A stretch of DNA of 64,000 bases, taken from positions 434,001 through 498,000 of the forward strand of contig NZ_PJRT01000033.1 in the NCBI RefSeq assembly GCF_002858935.1, in the 5' to 3' direction. Shown piece after piece: positions 8,005-17,782 of the stretch. Origin of the DNA: Pantoea endophytica (GTDB lineage Bacteria; Pseudomonadota; Gammaproteobacteria; Enterobacterales; Enterobacteriaceae). Position 1 is the stretch's first letter. Each line of letters begins with the position of its first letter. The notes beneath the pieces were generated by a model that saw only the letters and a program-made list of their open reading frames with translations, had not been told where the DNA came from and did not search any database. The translations under genes and the position numbers were made by a program.

Positions 8005-9368
8005 CGGTGGCGAAAACGTGCCGCTGGATGGTCAGCCGTGAGTCGCGGCTGACCAAACAACCGTTCGCGCAACGTCACGGCTTGCGCGGGCGTTTCACGG
8101 ATAAGCCCTCGGCTACGCAGCACCGGCATCACATGCTGGATAAAATCCTCAAAGCTGCCGGGACTAATCGCCCACGCCAGATTGAAACCATCAACACCCG
8201 ACTCCGCGGCAAACTGTTCCAGCTGATCGGCAATGCTCTCTGGGCCGCCGATCAGCAGCGGATGCAATCCGCCAATGCCGATGTAGCGCGCCGCATCACG
8301 CAGCGTCCAGCGTTTTTGATCGTCAATGCGCGTCAGGCTGGCTAAGGCTGAGCGACAGGCATCGGTTTCACGAAACGCTAGCGGCGTATCCAAATCCTCC
8401 TGTGAACAGTCGATACCGGTCCACGCAGAGAACAGCGCCAGCGCGGCCTCTTCGCTGATGTACTGCTGATAATCGCGATATTTAGCCTGCGCGGCTTCAT
8501 CACTCTCTGCGGTGATCACCGTGATAGCCGTGACGAAACGCAGCGAAGCCGCATTGCGCCCTTCTGCTGCGGCTAACTGGCGAATACGTTGGATATCCGC
8601 AGCAATGGCCTGCGGCGTAACGCCGCCGAGAAAAATTACTTCCGCGTTGCGTGCAGCGAATTGCGCCCCGCGACTGGAGGTTCCCGCCTGAAACAGCACC
8701 GGCGTGCGCTGCGGACTGGGCTCGCTTAGGTGCGCATCCGGTACCTGATACCAGCGCCCGGCATGTTTGATAGCGTGCACTTTGGCCGGATCGCTATACA
8801 CGCTGTTTTGCTTATCGCGCCGCACCGCGTCCTCTTCCCACGATCCTTCCCACAACTTGCCGGTGATATCGAGAAACTCCTGCGCGCGATCGTAGCGTTC
8901 ATCGTGCGGAATTTGCTGCGTCAGCCCCAGATTACGTGCCGCTGAATCCAGCATTGACGTCACCACATTCCAGGCGATACGCCCGTTGCTCAGGTGATCA
9001 AGCGTGGTGAATTTGCGTGCCAGCAGATACGGCTGTTCGTAGGTGGTGGAAACGGTAATACCAAAGCCCAAATGTTGCGTCACCGCTGCCATTGCAGAAA
9101 CCAGCAACAGTGGATCGTTAACCGGCATTTGTGTCGCCAGACGCAGCGCCGCGTCCGGCTTGTTTTGCCACACGTCTAGCTGGCCCAACGCATCGGCGAT
9201 GAACAGCGCATCAAACCCGGCGCGATCCAGCTGTTGGGCAATATCGGTCCAGTAATGTAGTTCGGTATAGCGATGAGCCTGATCCTGCGGATGCCGCCAC
9301 AATCCTGCGGAGATGTGGCCCGGCACATTCATCATAAAACCAAACAGTAAAAACGGTGCCCGGCTCAT
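8001..9368 (-). CDS. LLM-class FMNH2-dependent monooxygenase (NtaA/SnaA/DszA/DmoA group)
   Basis: This 455-residue TIM-barrel flavoprotein shows the hallmark segments of the bacterial luciferase-like NtaA/DszA subgroup: WTDIAQQLDRAGFDALFIAD, GFGITVSTTYEQPYLLARKFTTLDHLSNGRIAWNVVTS, NLGL...DERYDRAQEFL, and PVLFQAGTSSRGAQFAARNAEVIF. Such enzymes need a partner reductase supplying FMNH2 and oxidise thioethers, sulfones or chelators. It is the last gene of the operon with a sugar-type ABC importer (12 bases after the second permease) and converges with sfnB, so the importer probably brings in its substrate. No flavin reductase gene is visible close by. Confidence 0.85.
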   Translation of the reverse strand: MSRAPFLLFGFMMNVPGHISAGLWRHPQDQAHRYTELHYWTDIAQQLDRAGFDALFIADALGQLDVWQNKPDAALRLATQMPVNDPLLLVSAMAAVTQHLGFGITVSTTYEQPYLLARKFTTLDHLSNGRIAWNVVTSMLDSAARNLGLTQQIPHDERYDRAQEFLDITGKLWEGSWEEDAVRRDKQNSVYSDPAKVHAIKHAGRWYQVPDAHLSEPSPQRTPVLFQAGTSSRGAQFAARNAEVIFLGGVTPQAIAADIQRIRQLAAAEGRNAASLRFVTAITVITAESDEAAQAKYRDYQQYISEEAALALFSAWTGIDCSQEDLDTPLAFRETDACRSALASLTRIDDQKRWTLRDAARYIGIGGLHPLLIGGPESIADQLEQFAAESGVDGFNLAWAISPGSFEDFIQHVMPVLRSRGLIRETPAQAVTLRERLFGQPRLTADHPAARFRHR

Positions 9369-9380
9369 CTTTGACCTCTC

Positions 9381-10367
9381 TCAGCTGTGACGACGCGCGC
9401 GCAGAGCCCCGACGGCCAGCACAATGAAAATTAATCCGCCAGTGGCGACCTGTTGCCAGTAAAAATTCCAGCCGACCAGCAGCAAGCCGTTGGCGATAAA
9501 GCTCAGCAGCACCACGCCAAGCAGCGTGCCTAACACATTGGGCCGACGTGATGGCGCGAAGGTGGCGCCAATAAAACTGGCACCAATCGCATTCAGCAGA
9601 TAGGCATTGCCCGACAGCGGCACCCAGGCTTTGACGTTGGCCGCCAGAATCAAACCGACGATACCGGCAATCAACGCTGCGAGAATAAACGCCAGCGCAG
9701 TGAGTCGTTTCACTGGCACGCCCGAATGCTGCGCAACGCTGTACTGCTCGCCCATCACCCGCAATGAACGGCCGGTGGCGCTGCGATGCAGCAACTGATA
9801 GAGCGCCAGCGCTACCAGCAACAATAGCCACAACGGCAGCGGAATGCCGAGCAGCGCGCCGTGACCTATCGCCGAAAACCCATCGGGCAGTTTCTGGCTC
9901 AGCAGATAAACCGGTTGTCCGCCATTTGACGACAGCTGCTGCACGCTTTGTCCGATAAACAGCGTGCCAAGCGTGGCGAGAAACGGCTCCACGCCCAACT
10001 GTGTCACCAAAAAGGCGTTAAACACGCCAACCAGCAGCGCGGCAATTAATGCCGCGAACAGCGCCACTGGCAAACTGACCTGATGCAGCACCAGTGTCAC
10101 CAAAACCAGACAGGCAATATCGATCGCCGTGCCCACCGAGAGATCAATCGCGCCAATGCGTGTCACCAACGTCATCGCCAGGGCGACGATCGCCAGCGGC
10201 GCGACGTTATTGAGCAACACACTGCGAATATTTGAGACAGTGGCAAAAGCGGGCACCGCGACAATAAAGAACACGAGCAGCGCTACAAAGGTCAGCACGA
10301 TGATGGCGCGCAGCCAGCCGGTCTGGCGCGGGCGTGGCGCGACAGGTGATAACAAAGAATCAGACAC
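9381..10367 (-). CDS. ABC transporter permease, RbsC/YtfT-type (second permease)
   Basis: The 328 residues form about eight to ten membrane helices with the conserved LVTRIGAIDLSVGTAIDIACL and ANVKAWVPLSGNAYLLNAIGASFIGAT segments of the monosaccharide-type (CUT2) permease family. A GTG start at 10367 follows AAGGAGAACGCAAG and overlaps the upstream permease gene by 8 bases. It should pair with the preceding permease to form the inner-membrane channel of the importer whose binding protein is encoded at 12882-13859. Its placement next to a flavin monooxygenase is unusual for a sugar-type system. Confidence 0.85.
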   Translation of the reverse strand: MSDSLLSPVAPRPRQTGWLRAIIVLTFVALLVFFIVAVPAFATVSNIRSVLLNNVAPLAIVALAMTLVTRIGAIDLSVGTAIDIACLVLVTLVLHQVSLPVALFAALIAALLVGVFNAFLVTQLGVEPFLATLGTLFIGQSVQQLSSNGGQPVYLLSQKLPDGFSAIGHGALLGIPLPLWLLLLVALALYQLLHRSATGRSLRVMGEQYSVAQHSGVPVKRLTALAFILAALIAGIVGLILAANVKAWVPLSGNAYLLNAIGASFIGATFAPSRRPNVLGTLLGVVLLSFIANGLLLVGWNFYWQQVATGGLIFIVLAVGALRARRHS

Positions 10368-11373
10368 CTTGCGTTCTCCTTGACTGGCGACGACGTAACA
10401 GCGCGGTTAACGCCACCACTAATAGGATCAACACGCCTTCGACGCCGTTTATCCAGTAACTTGAGACATTGATCAGCTGAAAGCCGTTGGCAATCAGGCT
10501 GAGAAATAGCGCGCTAATCAGTGCGCCGCCAAGTGTCGGCACCAGACGACGGGAAAACACCACGCCCAATAGCGCCGCCGCGATCACCATCAACAGATTG
10601 TCGTTGGCGCCAGGCGAACTGCCGCTTAGTAGCGACACCGACGCAATTGCCGCGATAGCCGCGCTGACGCCACACAACACGTAGCTCAAACCCTGATAGC
10701 GTTTAACGCCGATGCCCGCCGCATTCGCCGCCTGCGGATGGCTGCCCACCGCCTGCAAGCGCAGGCCAAAGGACGTCAGGCGGCTCAAGGCGATCATGCC
10801 AAACGCCAGCAGCAGAAACGACCAGCCCAGCCACGACACCGCTAAAGGGCCGTTGCTTAACAACAGATTTTGCAGATCGCTGCTGGCCGACACCGAGGCG
10901 TTGCTGGTCAGCACCATTTCCAGGCCGATAGCGATATTCATGCTGGTGAGCGTTGCCAGCAGCGGCAAAATCCCCAGCCAGACAATCGCCAGCGCGTTAA
11001 ACAAACCCACAGCCGCACCGGTAAACAGCGTCAGCAGCAAGGCAATCGCGATGGGCTGACCGGCGTTGAGCTGGCTGGCAAACACCGCCGCACTTAGGCC
11101 AAGGTTGGCGGCAATCGACAGATCAATGCCGCCGGTAATACCCTGCAAGCCGCCGCCGCTTAAAACCAGCGTTAAGCCAAGCGCCAGCGTGCCAACCACC
11201 GCGGTCTGCTGTAGCACGTTGCCAAGATTCATCACCGTAAGAAAAAACGGCGACAGCCAGGCAAAGACGGCTAAAACCAGCACAATAATCAGCAGCGAAA
11301 CGTGTTGCAGCCACTGCTGACCACGCACGCTGCGCGGTGCTACAAGCGGTGCAGATTGGGTAACATCACTCAT
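10360..11373 (-). CDS. ABC transporter permease, RbsC-type (first permease)
   Basis: The 337-residue hydrophobic protein has the CUT2 permease pattern LSGGGLQGITGGIDLSIAANLGLSAAVFASQL, with further helices through LLMVIAAALLGVVFSRRLVPTLGGALISALFLSLIANGFQLI. It overlaps the ATPase gene by 4 bases upstream and the second permease by 8 bases downstream, so all are translated as one unit. Function: half of the transmembrane pore of the importer. The substrate is unknown; context points to a sulfur compound rather than a pentose. Confidence 0.85.
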   Translation of the reverse strand: MSDVTQSAPLVAPRSVRGQQWLQHVSLLIIVLVLAVFAWLSPFFLTVMNLGNVLQQTAVVGTLALGLTLVLSGGGLQGITGGIDLSIAANLGLSAAVFASQLNAGQPIAIALLLTLFTGAAVGLFNALAIVWLGILPLLATLTSMNIAIGLEMVLTSNASVSASSDLQNLLLSNGPLAVSWLGWSFLLLAFGMIALSRLTSFGLRLQAVGSHPQAANAAGIGVKRYQGLSYVLCGVSAAIAAIASVSLLSGSSPGANDNLLMVIAAALLGVVFSRRLVPTLGGALISALFLSLIANGFQLINVSSYWINGVEGVLILLVVALTALLRRRQSRRTQGV

Positions 11374-12892
11374 GAAGCACGCTCCGTTAACGCGCCGGTG
11401 CCCGAAGCCCAGGAGAGAATTTCCTGATGGCTGGTGTGCTGTGCCTCCAGCGTGGCGACATGTTCGCCGCGCGCCAGCACCATAATGCGATCGGCCAGCG
11501 TTTGCAGTTCGAGTAAATCGGTGGAGAACACCAGAATCAGGGCGCCGTCATCAGCCAACTGCTGCAATGTGTGATAAATCGCCGCCTTAGCCGCAATATC
11601 AACGCCCACCGTGGGCTCATCCAGCAAATACAGACGCGCACCGGTGTTTAACCATTTGGCCAGCACCGCTTTCTGTTGGTTGCCGCCCGAAAGCTGACGC
11701 AGCGCCGCCAGCTGCCCCGGCGTGCGGATATCCAGTTGCTGAATGTTCTTCGCCACCAGTTCGCTCTCCGCCTGACGCGAAACGCCGCCCCAGCGCAGCA
11801 AGCGTTGCACCGTGGTTAAGGTGACATTGTCACGCAATGACAAATTTAACGCGACGCCGTTGGCGCGGCGATCCTCCGGTACAAAGGCGATACCGCGCTT
11901 CACTGCGGCATGTGGAGAAGCCGGCACGCCGCTCACTTCGCCCAGCGTAACCTTGCCGCTGACGCCGTTTTCCAGCCCGAACAGCGCGCGAATCAGCGCT
12001 TTACCGCCGGAACCTAACAAGCCGGTGATGCCGATGATTTCGCCTTGTCGGCCGGTGAACGACACACTGTGAAAACTGCCGGGCGCGCTGAGCGCAGTAA
12101 CCTGCAGTACTTGCGCACCGGCGCGGCGCGACTGACGCGGTGCCAGTTCATGACGCGCGTCGCCTACCATCGCCGCGATCAGTGCCGCCGGTGATAGTTG
12201 ATCTGCGTTGAACTGCGCCACGTCTTTGCCGTCACGTAGCACCGTGACGCGTTGGCACAGCTCCTGAATTTCATCGAGATAGTGCGAAACATAAAGCAGC
12301 GCGATGCCCTGCTGGCGCATGCGTTCAATTACCCGGAACAGCGCATGCACTTCATGGCGCGCCAGCGCGGCGGTCGGTTCATCCAGCACCACCACGCGCG
12401 GCGCGTTTTGCAGCACGCGACAGATTTGCACCAGTTGCTGCTCCGCCACGCTCAGCGTGGCGATCAACGCATCAGGATCGAGTTGCAAACCAAAGTGCTG
12501 CTGCAGCTGCTGCTCTGTTTGCTGGCGCATACGACGTCGCAGGATAAACGGCGTACCGGCTAAGCGCGGTTCGTTGCCAAGCCACAGCGCTTCCGCCACC
12601 GTTAGCGAGCCGGGCAACAATCGCTCCTGATGCACGATGGCGATGCCCTGGCGTTGCGCCTGCGCGGGCGTAGCGAGCGTAAGCGGCTGGCCATCCAGCT
12701 CGATGCTGCCGCGATCGGCGGCGTGAATGCCGCCTAACACTTTGATCAGCGTCGTTTACCCGCACCGTTATGGCCAATCAAGCCGTGTACTTCACCGGCA
12801 TGCACGCTGAGCGACACCGATTGCAGCGCAGGCACGCCATCAAAAGCTTTGCTGATGGCGTGCAGTTGCAACAGCGGCGCGTTATTTACCAT
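11370..12892 (-). pseudogene. Frameshifted sugar-type ABC ATPase (RbsA-like, two ATPase domains)
   Basis: An intact copy would run from ATG at 12892 ([19 protein letters not shown]) to 11370, about 507 residues with two tandem nucleotide-binding domains as in RbsA/MglA. Reading from 12892 gives [17 protein letters not shown] and then stops at TGA 12746-12748. The rest, beginning [15 protein letters not shown], is in another frame. One base is missing directly at the Walker A lysine/serine-threonine step (around 12753-12757): restoring a fourth A to the AAA run would give GKTTLIKVL. The second domain is intact, with the ABC signature LSGGNQQKAVLAKWL and LYLLDEPTVGVD. Either a real inactivating mutation or a sequencing error in a short homopolymer; a restart at GTG 12740 would make a protein without the first Walker A. 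Confidence 0.85.
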
Positions 12893-13859
12893 CCGTTTGA
12901 CCCAGGGTTTTCTGCGCTTCGGCAGCGTTCTCTTTAGTCACCAGAATCGACGGCACATAGGTTGCGGGCGGCAACGAACGATCGCCAGCGAGGTATTTCG
13001 CTACGTTCTGCACCGCCGTTTGGCCAATCACATACGGCTGCTGCGCCACCACCGCTGCCGCGCTGGATTTGGGATCTTTAACCAGCGACACCACATCCGG
13101 GCTGCCATCCACCGCGTACGTTTTGATTTCGTTGCGTCCGGCAGCGTCTACCGCCTGCGTGGCGCCGATTTGCGGCACATCCCACGCCGCCCAAATCGCC
13201 TGCACCGAACCTTTCGGATATTTATTTAGTAATTGACTGATTTGCGCATACGCATCCTGCACGGTATTCGGGATGACATCGCGCAATTCAGGTTGGATAA
13301 TTTTAATTTTCGGATACCACTTCAGCACGGCTTTTAACTGGTCGTAGCGCATTGCGACTACCGGCACGCCATAGAAACCGTTAAATACCAAAATATTGCC
13401 TTCGCCGCGCAGGTCGTTTACCAGTTTTAATGCTAACTGTTCGCCAATATAAAAATTATCCGATGTGGTGACGTTAATACTGGATGGGCTGGCGGTATCA
13501 ACGGTAAATAAAGGAATGCCCGCTTCGCGGATTTTTTTCAGCCAGGGTTCCAGCACCGACGCTGTGCCAAGGGTTTCAATAATGGCATCCGGTTTTTGCG
13601 CAATAAGCGTCTGAATCTGCGCAATTTGCTGCGACTCTTTACGCCCGCCATCCAGCGCAATCGGCGTTCCGCCAAGGCGCTTCACCTCATCGATTTGTCC
13701 CTGATAAGCTTTCAAATCCCAGTAGTGATCGGTACCCGCGACGGTAATGCCAATGCGTTTACCCGCCAGCGACGGAATCGGTTGATCCTCGGCGTGCGCC
13801 ATTCCTGATAATAGTGATAGAGAAGCCAATAACAGACCTGCCAGGCGGTGCTTTTTCAT
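12882..13859 (-). CDS. Periplasmic substrate-binding protein, type I (sugar-type ABC importer)
   Basis: From the ATG at 13859 the protein has a clear signal peptide ([23 protein letters not shown]) and about 300 mature residues of the periplasmic-binding-protein type I fold: [70 protein letters not shown], and an [21 protein letters not shown] hinge region. A TTG at 13880 in frame is less likely because GGGATATTAAGA precedes the ATG. It is the first gene of the operon and overlaps the ATPase start by 11 bases. The ligand cannot be read from sequence. Neighbouring sulfur-acquisition enzymes suggest an organosulfur or sugar-linked sulfur compound. Confidence 0.85.
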   Translation of the reverse strand: MKKHRLAGLLLASLSLLSGMAHAEDQPIPSLAGKRIGITVAGTDHYWDLKAYQGQIDEVKRLGGTPIALDGGRKESQQIAQIQTLIAQKPDAIIETLGTASVLEPWLKKIREAGIPLFTVDTASPSSINVTTSDNFYIGEQLALKLVNDLRGEGNILVFNGFYGVPVVAMRYDQLKAVLKWYPKIKIIQPELRDVIPNTVQDAYAQISQLLNKYPKGSVQAIWAAWDVPQIGATQAVDAAGRNEIKTYAVDGSPDVVSLVKDPKSSAAAVVAQQPYVIGQTAVQNVAKYLAGDRSLPPATYVPSILVTKENAAEAQKTLGQTDGK

Positions 13860-14153
13860 TCTTAATATCCCTGGAAACAATAAAATAATGTTGTGTGACG
13901 CCTGTTATCTGGCGTGTGAAATAAAAATTATCACAGCCATTTTTTATCCATAATGCTATTTTCTCCTTAGGCTAGCTGGCGATTGGTAATAGCCAATACG
14001 CACTAGTTCGGTGCGTTTTTTCCCGCTGCGCTTTGTCGGTTTTTTATGCACAGTTACGTAAAGATACTGGTAATCCATACAGATAAGGTTCAGGATGGTC
14101 ACTCATCCTGGATTAGCACCCACGGCCATTCACCCTCTATCTGAGGGCTCGTA
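13860..14153. promoter_or_regulatory. Divergent intergenic region with inverted repeats
   Basis: This region separates the ABC importer operon (leftward) from the MerR-like gene (rightward). It contains ACGCC-8 bases-GGCGT (13898-13915) and a TGTGA...TCACA pair spaced 11 bases apart (about 13915-13935), candidate operator sites upstream of the binding protein. The spacing is wrong for a normal CRP site. A purine/pyrimidine-balanced stretch from 13980 to 14140 has no gene or obvious motif. Confidence 0.35.
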
Positions 14154-14918
14154 ATGAACTTTTATTCAACTGAAACCGTTTGCGCCATTACCGGTGCCAA
14201 CCGCGCCAATTTACGTCGCTGGTTGCGCGGTGGATTAATTTCTGAGAATCACGTCAATAAGGATTGGAGCCGACATCAGGTTGATGAAGTGCTCGCCATG
14301 ATGGCATTGACCTCGGGTGGCGCCACGCTGTGGCAAATCTATCAAGGCCGACACTGCGGGCTCGATTACTCTTGGTCTGGTTGGGTGGCACGCCGCGGCG
14401 ATCTGTTACGGCAACTGGAGTTAGGCTCTGATCGAGAACTGGCGCGTACTGTGCGCAATCTGGCGGGCGATTACAGCAGCGACGATTTCGTCAATGTGCT
14501 GATGAAACCGCTCAACCGCTGGCTGCGTGATGATACGCGTCGCGGCGCATCGCGTCGGTTAACGCGCTTTCATGAAGCGATCGTTCATCACAGCGACTGT
14601 GTAAAACGCGCTTCAGCCCGTCAGCAGCAGATGCCACTGTTACTGGAAGTGGTCAGCACCGGCGATGAAACGGAAGTGTGGCTGGAAGCCATTCGCCTTA
14701 CCGGACAAGGGTTCTGCGTCGAGGTGGATCAAACCTCACAACCGATGCTGTACAGTTCAGAAAGCCGCCACGATCATCACCTGTTGTGGTGCGGTGCCGG
14801 GATCAGCCATGAACGCATGACCCAGTTCCAGCGCGGATTACGCTCCGGTAAACCGGTGATGCTGAGCGGACCCGATCGCAGCGTTCATCCGGCTGTCGCT
14901 GAAGCCAGAGTCGCTTAG
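14154..14918 (+). CDS. MerR-like DNA-binding regulator, uncharacterised
   Basis: The 254-residue protein opens with a MerR-type winged-helix pattern, YSTETVCAITGANRANLRRWLRGGLI, with a second HQVDEVLAMMALTSGGATLWQI segment, similar in arrangement to the N-terminus of MlrA/BluR. The remaining 180 residues contain no effector motif that I recognise; RWLRDDTRRGASRRL and CGAGISHERMTQFQRGLRSG look globular rather than membrane-bound. It stands alone, followed 140 bases later by a nitroreductase on the same strand, which could be a target but need not be. The family assignment rests on the first 60 residues. Confidence 0.55.
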   Translation: MNFYSTETVCAITGANRANLRRWLRGGLISENHVNKDWSRHQVDEVLAMMALTSGGATLWQIYQGRHCGLDYSWSGWVARRGDLLRQLELGSDRELARTVRNLAGDYSSDDFVNVLMKPLNRWLRDDTRRGASRRLTRFHEAIVHHSDCVKRASARQQQMPLLLEVVSTGDETEVWLEAIRLTGQGFCVEVDQTSQPMLYSSESRHDHHLLWCGAGISHERMTQFQRGLRSGKPVMLSGPDRSVHPAVAEARVA

Positions 14919-15059
14919 CCGGTGCTTTATGCACCGGTCTCATCGCTTATCCCATTCCGCACTTTGCTTATTCAAAAGAAGTAGTTAGCCACGGCAACAA
15001 CGGTTAAGTCACATCACTCTCTCTTCTGCTACGCTCTCGCCTCCCAATCAGGAGGATCC

Positions 15060-15800
15060 ATGAGTTCATTAATCGATATTTTCACCAGTCATAAAAGCGA
15101 TCGCAGTTTTACCGACCTTCCCGTTGCGGATGCGGTGCTGGATCGCATCATTTCGGCCGCGTATCGCGCGCCAACCTCGGTGAACTCGCAGCAGGTCTCT
15201 TTGGTGGTGACGCGCGATGCTGAAAGACGCGCACAAATCTCCCAGATTGCTGGCGGTCAGCCGTGGATTGCCAAAGCGCCGGTGTTTATTACCCTGGTGC
15301 TGGATATGCATAAATCGCGTCTGGCGATGAACGCTATCGACCGCGAGCAGATCGCGCAGCAGAGCATCGAAAGCATTGTGTCGGGCTCAACCGATGTGGG
15401 TATTGCGTTGGGTTCTATCATGGCGGCAGCGCGTGCAGAAGGTTTGGGCATTGTGCCGATTGGCGGTATTCGTCGCGATGCGCAGGCGTTAATCCGCTTG
15501 CTGGATTTGCCGGAATATACATTCCCGGTAGCGGGCGTGGTGATTGGCCATGTCGATCAGCCTGCGCATCAGAAGCCGCGTCTGCCGCTGGCTACCTTCC
15601 GTCATGAAGAGCGCTATCAACGTGATGGACTGGAGCAACACATCGCTGCCTATAATCAGGAGATGGTGCAGCACTGGAAAAATACCGGACGTGAGGATGG
15701 CGAGAGCTGGAGTGAAAGCGTTAGCGGTTATTATCACAAGATTTACTTCCCGCACGTGCTGGACGCGCTGAAGAAGCAAGGGTTTGGCAACGACAAGTGA
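15060..15800 (+). CDS. NfsA/Frp-like nitroreductase family flavoprotein
   Basis: The 246 residues carry the FMN-binding pattern of the NfsA/FRP group: HKSDRSFTDLPV near residue 11, AAYRAPTSVNSQQ near 36, and GSTDVGIALGSIMAAARAEGLGIVPIGGIR in the middle. Family members are homodimeric NADPH-dependent FMN reductases that reduce nitro compounds, quinones or flavins. A strong ribosome site (AGGAGG) precedes the ATG. It could in principle supply reduced flavin to the luciferase-like monooxygenases encoded in this window, but that is only a suggestion. A strong hairpin terminator follows directly. Confidence 0.85.
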   Translation: MSSLIDIFTSHKSDRSFTDLPVADAVLDRIISAAYRAPTSVNSQQVSLVVTRDAERRAQISQIAGGQPWIAKAPVFITLVLDMHKSRLAMNAIDREQIAQQSIESIVSGSTDVGIALGSIMAAARAEGLGIVPIGGIRRDAQALIRLLDLPEYTFPVAGVVIGHVDQPAHQKPRLPLATFRHEERYQRDGLEQHIAAYNQEMVQHWKNTGREDGESWSESVSGYYHKIYFPHVLDALKKQGFGNDK

Positions 15801-15805
15801 CGGCT

Positions 15806-15832
15806 TTTCCCCGCGCGCTGTGCGCGGGGAAA
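15806..15832. terminator. Bidirectional Rho-independent terminator between nitroreductase and rluF
   Basis: TTTCCCCGCGC and GCGCGGGGAAA form a perfect 11-base-pair stem around a 5-base loop, flanked by T-rich sequence on one side and A-rich sequence on the other. It lies in the 37-base space between two convergent genes and can serve both. Confidence 0.85.
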
Positions 15833-15837
15833 GAAAA

Positions 15838-16719
15838 TTAACGCCCTTTCTTCTTACGACCTGGCTGGGCGAAACGCTGGCGATTAGCCGGTTTTGCTCC
15901 CGCTTTCTCACCCGGTTTAGCGCCAACCGTCGCGGGCTTTTTCGCCGCGCTGGCGGGTTTCTTTTTCGCCTGCGTCTTCTGCGTTTTTTGATCTTCGGAT
16001 GATGAGTCTTCAATCAGTTTGAACAGATCAATCAGCTCGTCATCGGTCAAATCGCGCCACTCGCCGAGCGGAATGCCTTTCAGGCTGACGTTCATGATGC
16101 GCGTACGTTCAAGCTTGGTCACTTCAAAGCCGAAGTGCTTGGTCATTCGACGAATCTGACGATTCAGCCCCTGAACCAGAATGATGCGGAAGACAAAGGT
16201 CGACTCTTTTTTAACTTTGCACTTTTTGGTGACGGTGCCGAGCATCGGTACGCCCGCGCCCATTCCGGCAATAAATTCATCGGTGATCGGTTTATCAACG
16301 GTGACCACATACTCTTTTTCGTGGTTATTTCCGGCACGCAGGATTTTATTCACCAGATCGCCGTGGTTGGTGAGGAAAATCAGTCCCTGCGAATCTTTAT
16401 CCAGGCGACCAATCGGGAACACGCGCTTGCTGTGATTAACGAAATCACCAATGTTGTCACGCTCACCCTCTTCCATGGTGGTGATGATGCCAACCGGTTT
16501 GTTCAGCGCAATCAGCACTAAGTCTTCTTCGTCACGCGGCTCAATCAGCTGCCCGTTCACTTTGACTTCATCCCCTGCAAACACCTGCGCACCGACGGCA
16601 GCGCGTTTACCGTTTATGAAAACGTTGCCTTGCTCGATGTAACGATCGGCATCACGGCGTGAGCAGATTCCGCTCTCGCTGATGTATTTGTTCAGGCGTG
16701 TGGATGAGTTAGGCAGCAT
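15838..16719 (-). CDS. rluF: 23S rRNA pseudouridine(2604) synthase
   Basis: From ATG 16719 (GGAGGAACC upstream) the 293-residue protein reads [37 protein letters not shown], an S4 RNA-binding domain, followed by the RsuA/RluB-type catalytic domain with [11 protein letters not shown], the catalytic aspartate in [18 protein letters not shown] and [30 protein letters not shown]. This is RluF, which modifies U2604 of 23S rRNA. The C-terminal 60 residues are a lysine/alanine/proline-rich basic tail ending GRKKKGR, common in enterobacterial RluF. The frame is open upstream to 16914, but that part is out of family. Confidence 0.95.
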   Translation of the reverse strand: MLPNSSTRLNKYISESGICSRRDADRYIEQGNVFINGKRAAVGAQVFAGDEVKVNGQLIEPRDEEDLVLIALNKPVGIITTMEEGERDNIGDFVNHSKRVFPIGRLDKDSQGLIFLTNHGDLVNKILRAGNNHEKEYVVTVDKPITDEFIAGMGAGVPMLGTVTKKCKVKKESTFVFRIILVQGLNRQIRRMTKHFGFEVTKLERTRIMNVSLKGIPLGEWRDLTDDELIDLFKLIEDSSSEDQKTQKTQAKKKPASAAKKPATVGAKPGEKAGAKPANRQRFAQPGRKKKGR

Positions 16720-16898
16720 GGTTCCTCCGAAAAAAAACGGACTATACAGCAACCTTAGGCGTTGGTTAAGCCTCGCGACAATCATCAGCATTTCTCTTAC
16801 CACGATATAACAGCACACTAACAATGTGGTTGTTGTCAACGGATCGATCAGCGACAATTCGCACCCATCGTTTTTTCTTATGACAGAGTGATTCCGTA

Positions 16899-17636
16899 AT
16901 GACAAATCAGCCATCGGTGACGTGGATAACCTCCGTGCGCACCTTTCTGGCCCGCCTTTGGCCCCATCCGTTACCGGGAGGCAGAAAGCAGATGGTCATC
17001 GCCAGCATTGGCGCGGGATTGGGTTTAATGATGACCAGCCTGACCAGCCACTGGCTGCTGGGTGGAGTGAATCTGTGGTTTGTCGCGCCGATGGGCGCTT
17101 CAGCGGTATTACTGTTTGGTCTGCCGAACAGTCCGCTGGCGCAGCCGTGGTCAATTGTCGGCGGCAATTTGGTGGCGGGCGTTGTTGGCGTCACCACCGC
17201 GCTGTGGGTTCCCCATCCCGCGCTGGCGTGTGGTATCGCGGCCTGTGTGACGATCGCGTTGATGTTTCAACTGCGCTGTTTGCATCCACCGAGCGGCGCG
17301 GTGGCGCTGACCGCAATTTTGGGCGGTAACGGCGTCCAGCAGCTGGGTTACCACTTTATTCTGACGCCGGTGCTGTTGAACTCGGTTTGCCTCGCGCTGC
17401 TGGCGTTGCTGTTTAACAATCTCGCCGGACGTCGTTATCCGCATCCGCTGGCGGCAACGGAAACCAAAGCGCCGCCTGTGGTGATCGACGTAGCGATTAC
17501 GCGTGAAGACCTGCATCAGGCGCTGGAGAGCGGTGAAGTGCTGGATATCGATGAGGATGATTTGCAGCAGTTGCTGCAACGCGCCGAAGAGATTGCGACA
17601 CATCGTCAGCGCGGGCAGATGCCGGCATCATCATGA
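16899..17636 (+). CDS. HPP-family integral membrane protein
   Basis: The 245-residue protein has four to five hydrophobic segments and the HPP signature [20 protein letters not shown] around residue 130, plus [35 protein letters not shown] proteins have been linked with nitrite transport in chloroplasts and cyanobacteria; in enterobacteria the role is not established. The C-terminal 50 residues form a hydrophilic, acidic cytoplasmic tail ([20 protein letters not shown]). Divergent from rluF, 180 bases apart, and convergent with the phosphoesterase gene, with three REP-like units between. Confidence 0.85.
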   Translation: MTNQPSVTWITSVRTFLARLWPHPLPGGRKQMVIASIGAGLGLMMTSLTSHWLLGGVNLWFVAPMGASAVLLFGLPNSPLAQPWSIVGGNLVAGVVGVTTALWVPHPALACGIAACVTIALMFQLRCLHPPSGAVALTAILGGNGVQQLGYHFILTPVLLNSVCLALLALLFNNLAGRRYPHPLAATETKAPPVVIDVAITREDLHQALESGEVLDIDEDDLQQLLQRAEEIATHRQRGQMPASS

Positions 17637-17638
17637 GT

Positions 17639-17655
17639 GGTCGCCATAAATGGCG
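17639..17655. repeat. REP-like half unit after the HPP gene
   Basis: GGTCGCCAT-A-AATGGCG is a partial copy of the palindrome seen at 46728-46747. It starts three bases after the HPP stop codon. It is the first of three related units in this 150-base convergent gap. Confidence 0.6.
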
Positions 17656-17706
17656 TAATGTTTGTCAGTTGAGAGATAAAAACACATATTATTGCGCGCA
17701 CAAATC

Positions 17707-17750
17707 GTAGCGGCGCAATTCATTGCGCGATAAATCGCGCCGCTACGAAA
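17707..17750. repeat. 44-bp REP-like element, copy 1 (GTAGCGGCGC type)
   Basis: The outer arms GTAGCGGCGC and GCGCCGCTAC are perfect inverted repeats. Inside lie two smaller hairpins, GCGCAAT/ATTGCGC and GCGCGAT/ATCGCGC. The element recurs at 52584-52627 with only one difference in 44 bases. It is in an intergenic gap between convergent genes, like other REP sequences. Confidence 0.85.
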
Positions 17751-17782
17751 TGTGCCGTGATGTGATGCTTAACTGATCGGCA

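Noticed and set aside
9211-9831. 206-codon frame on the minus strand spanning the monooxygenase start and second permease
   Set aside because: Same strand but different frame from two intact genes, crosses their junction and resembles no protein family.
12740-12760. Programmed -1 ribosomal frameshifting in the ATPase gene
   Set aside because: There is no clear X-XXY-YYZ slippery heptamer or following pseudoknot that I could see; a missing A is simpler. Kept only as a possibility in the findings.
12472-12777. Alternative frame across the ABC ATPase frameshift as a separate small gene
   Set aside because: The translated residues are arginine/alanine rich and unrelated to any family, whereas the two other frames join into a standard RbsA-like ATPase.
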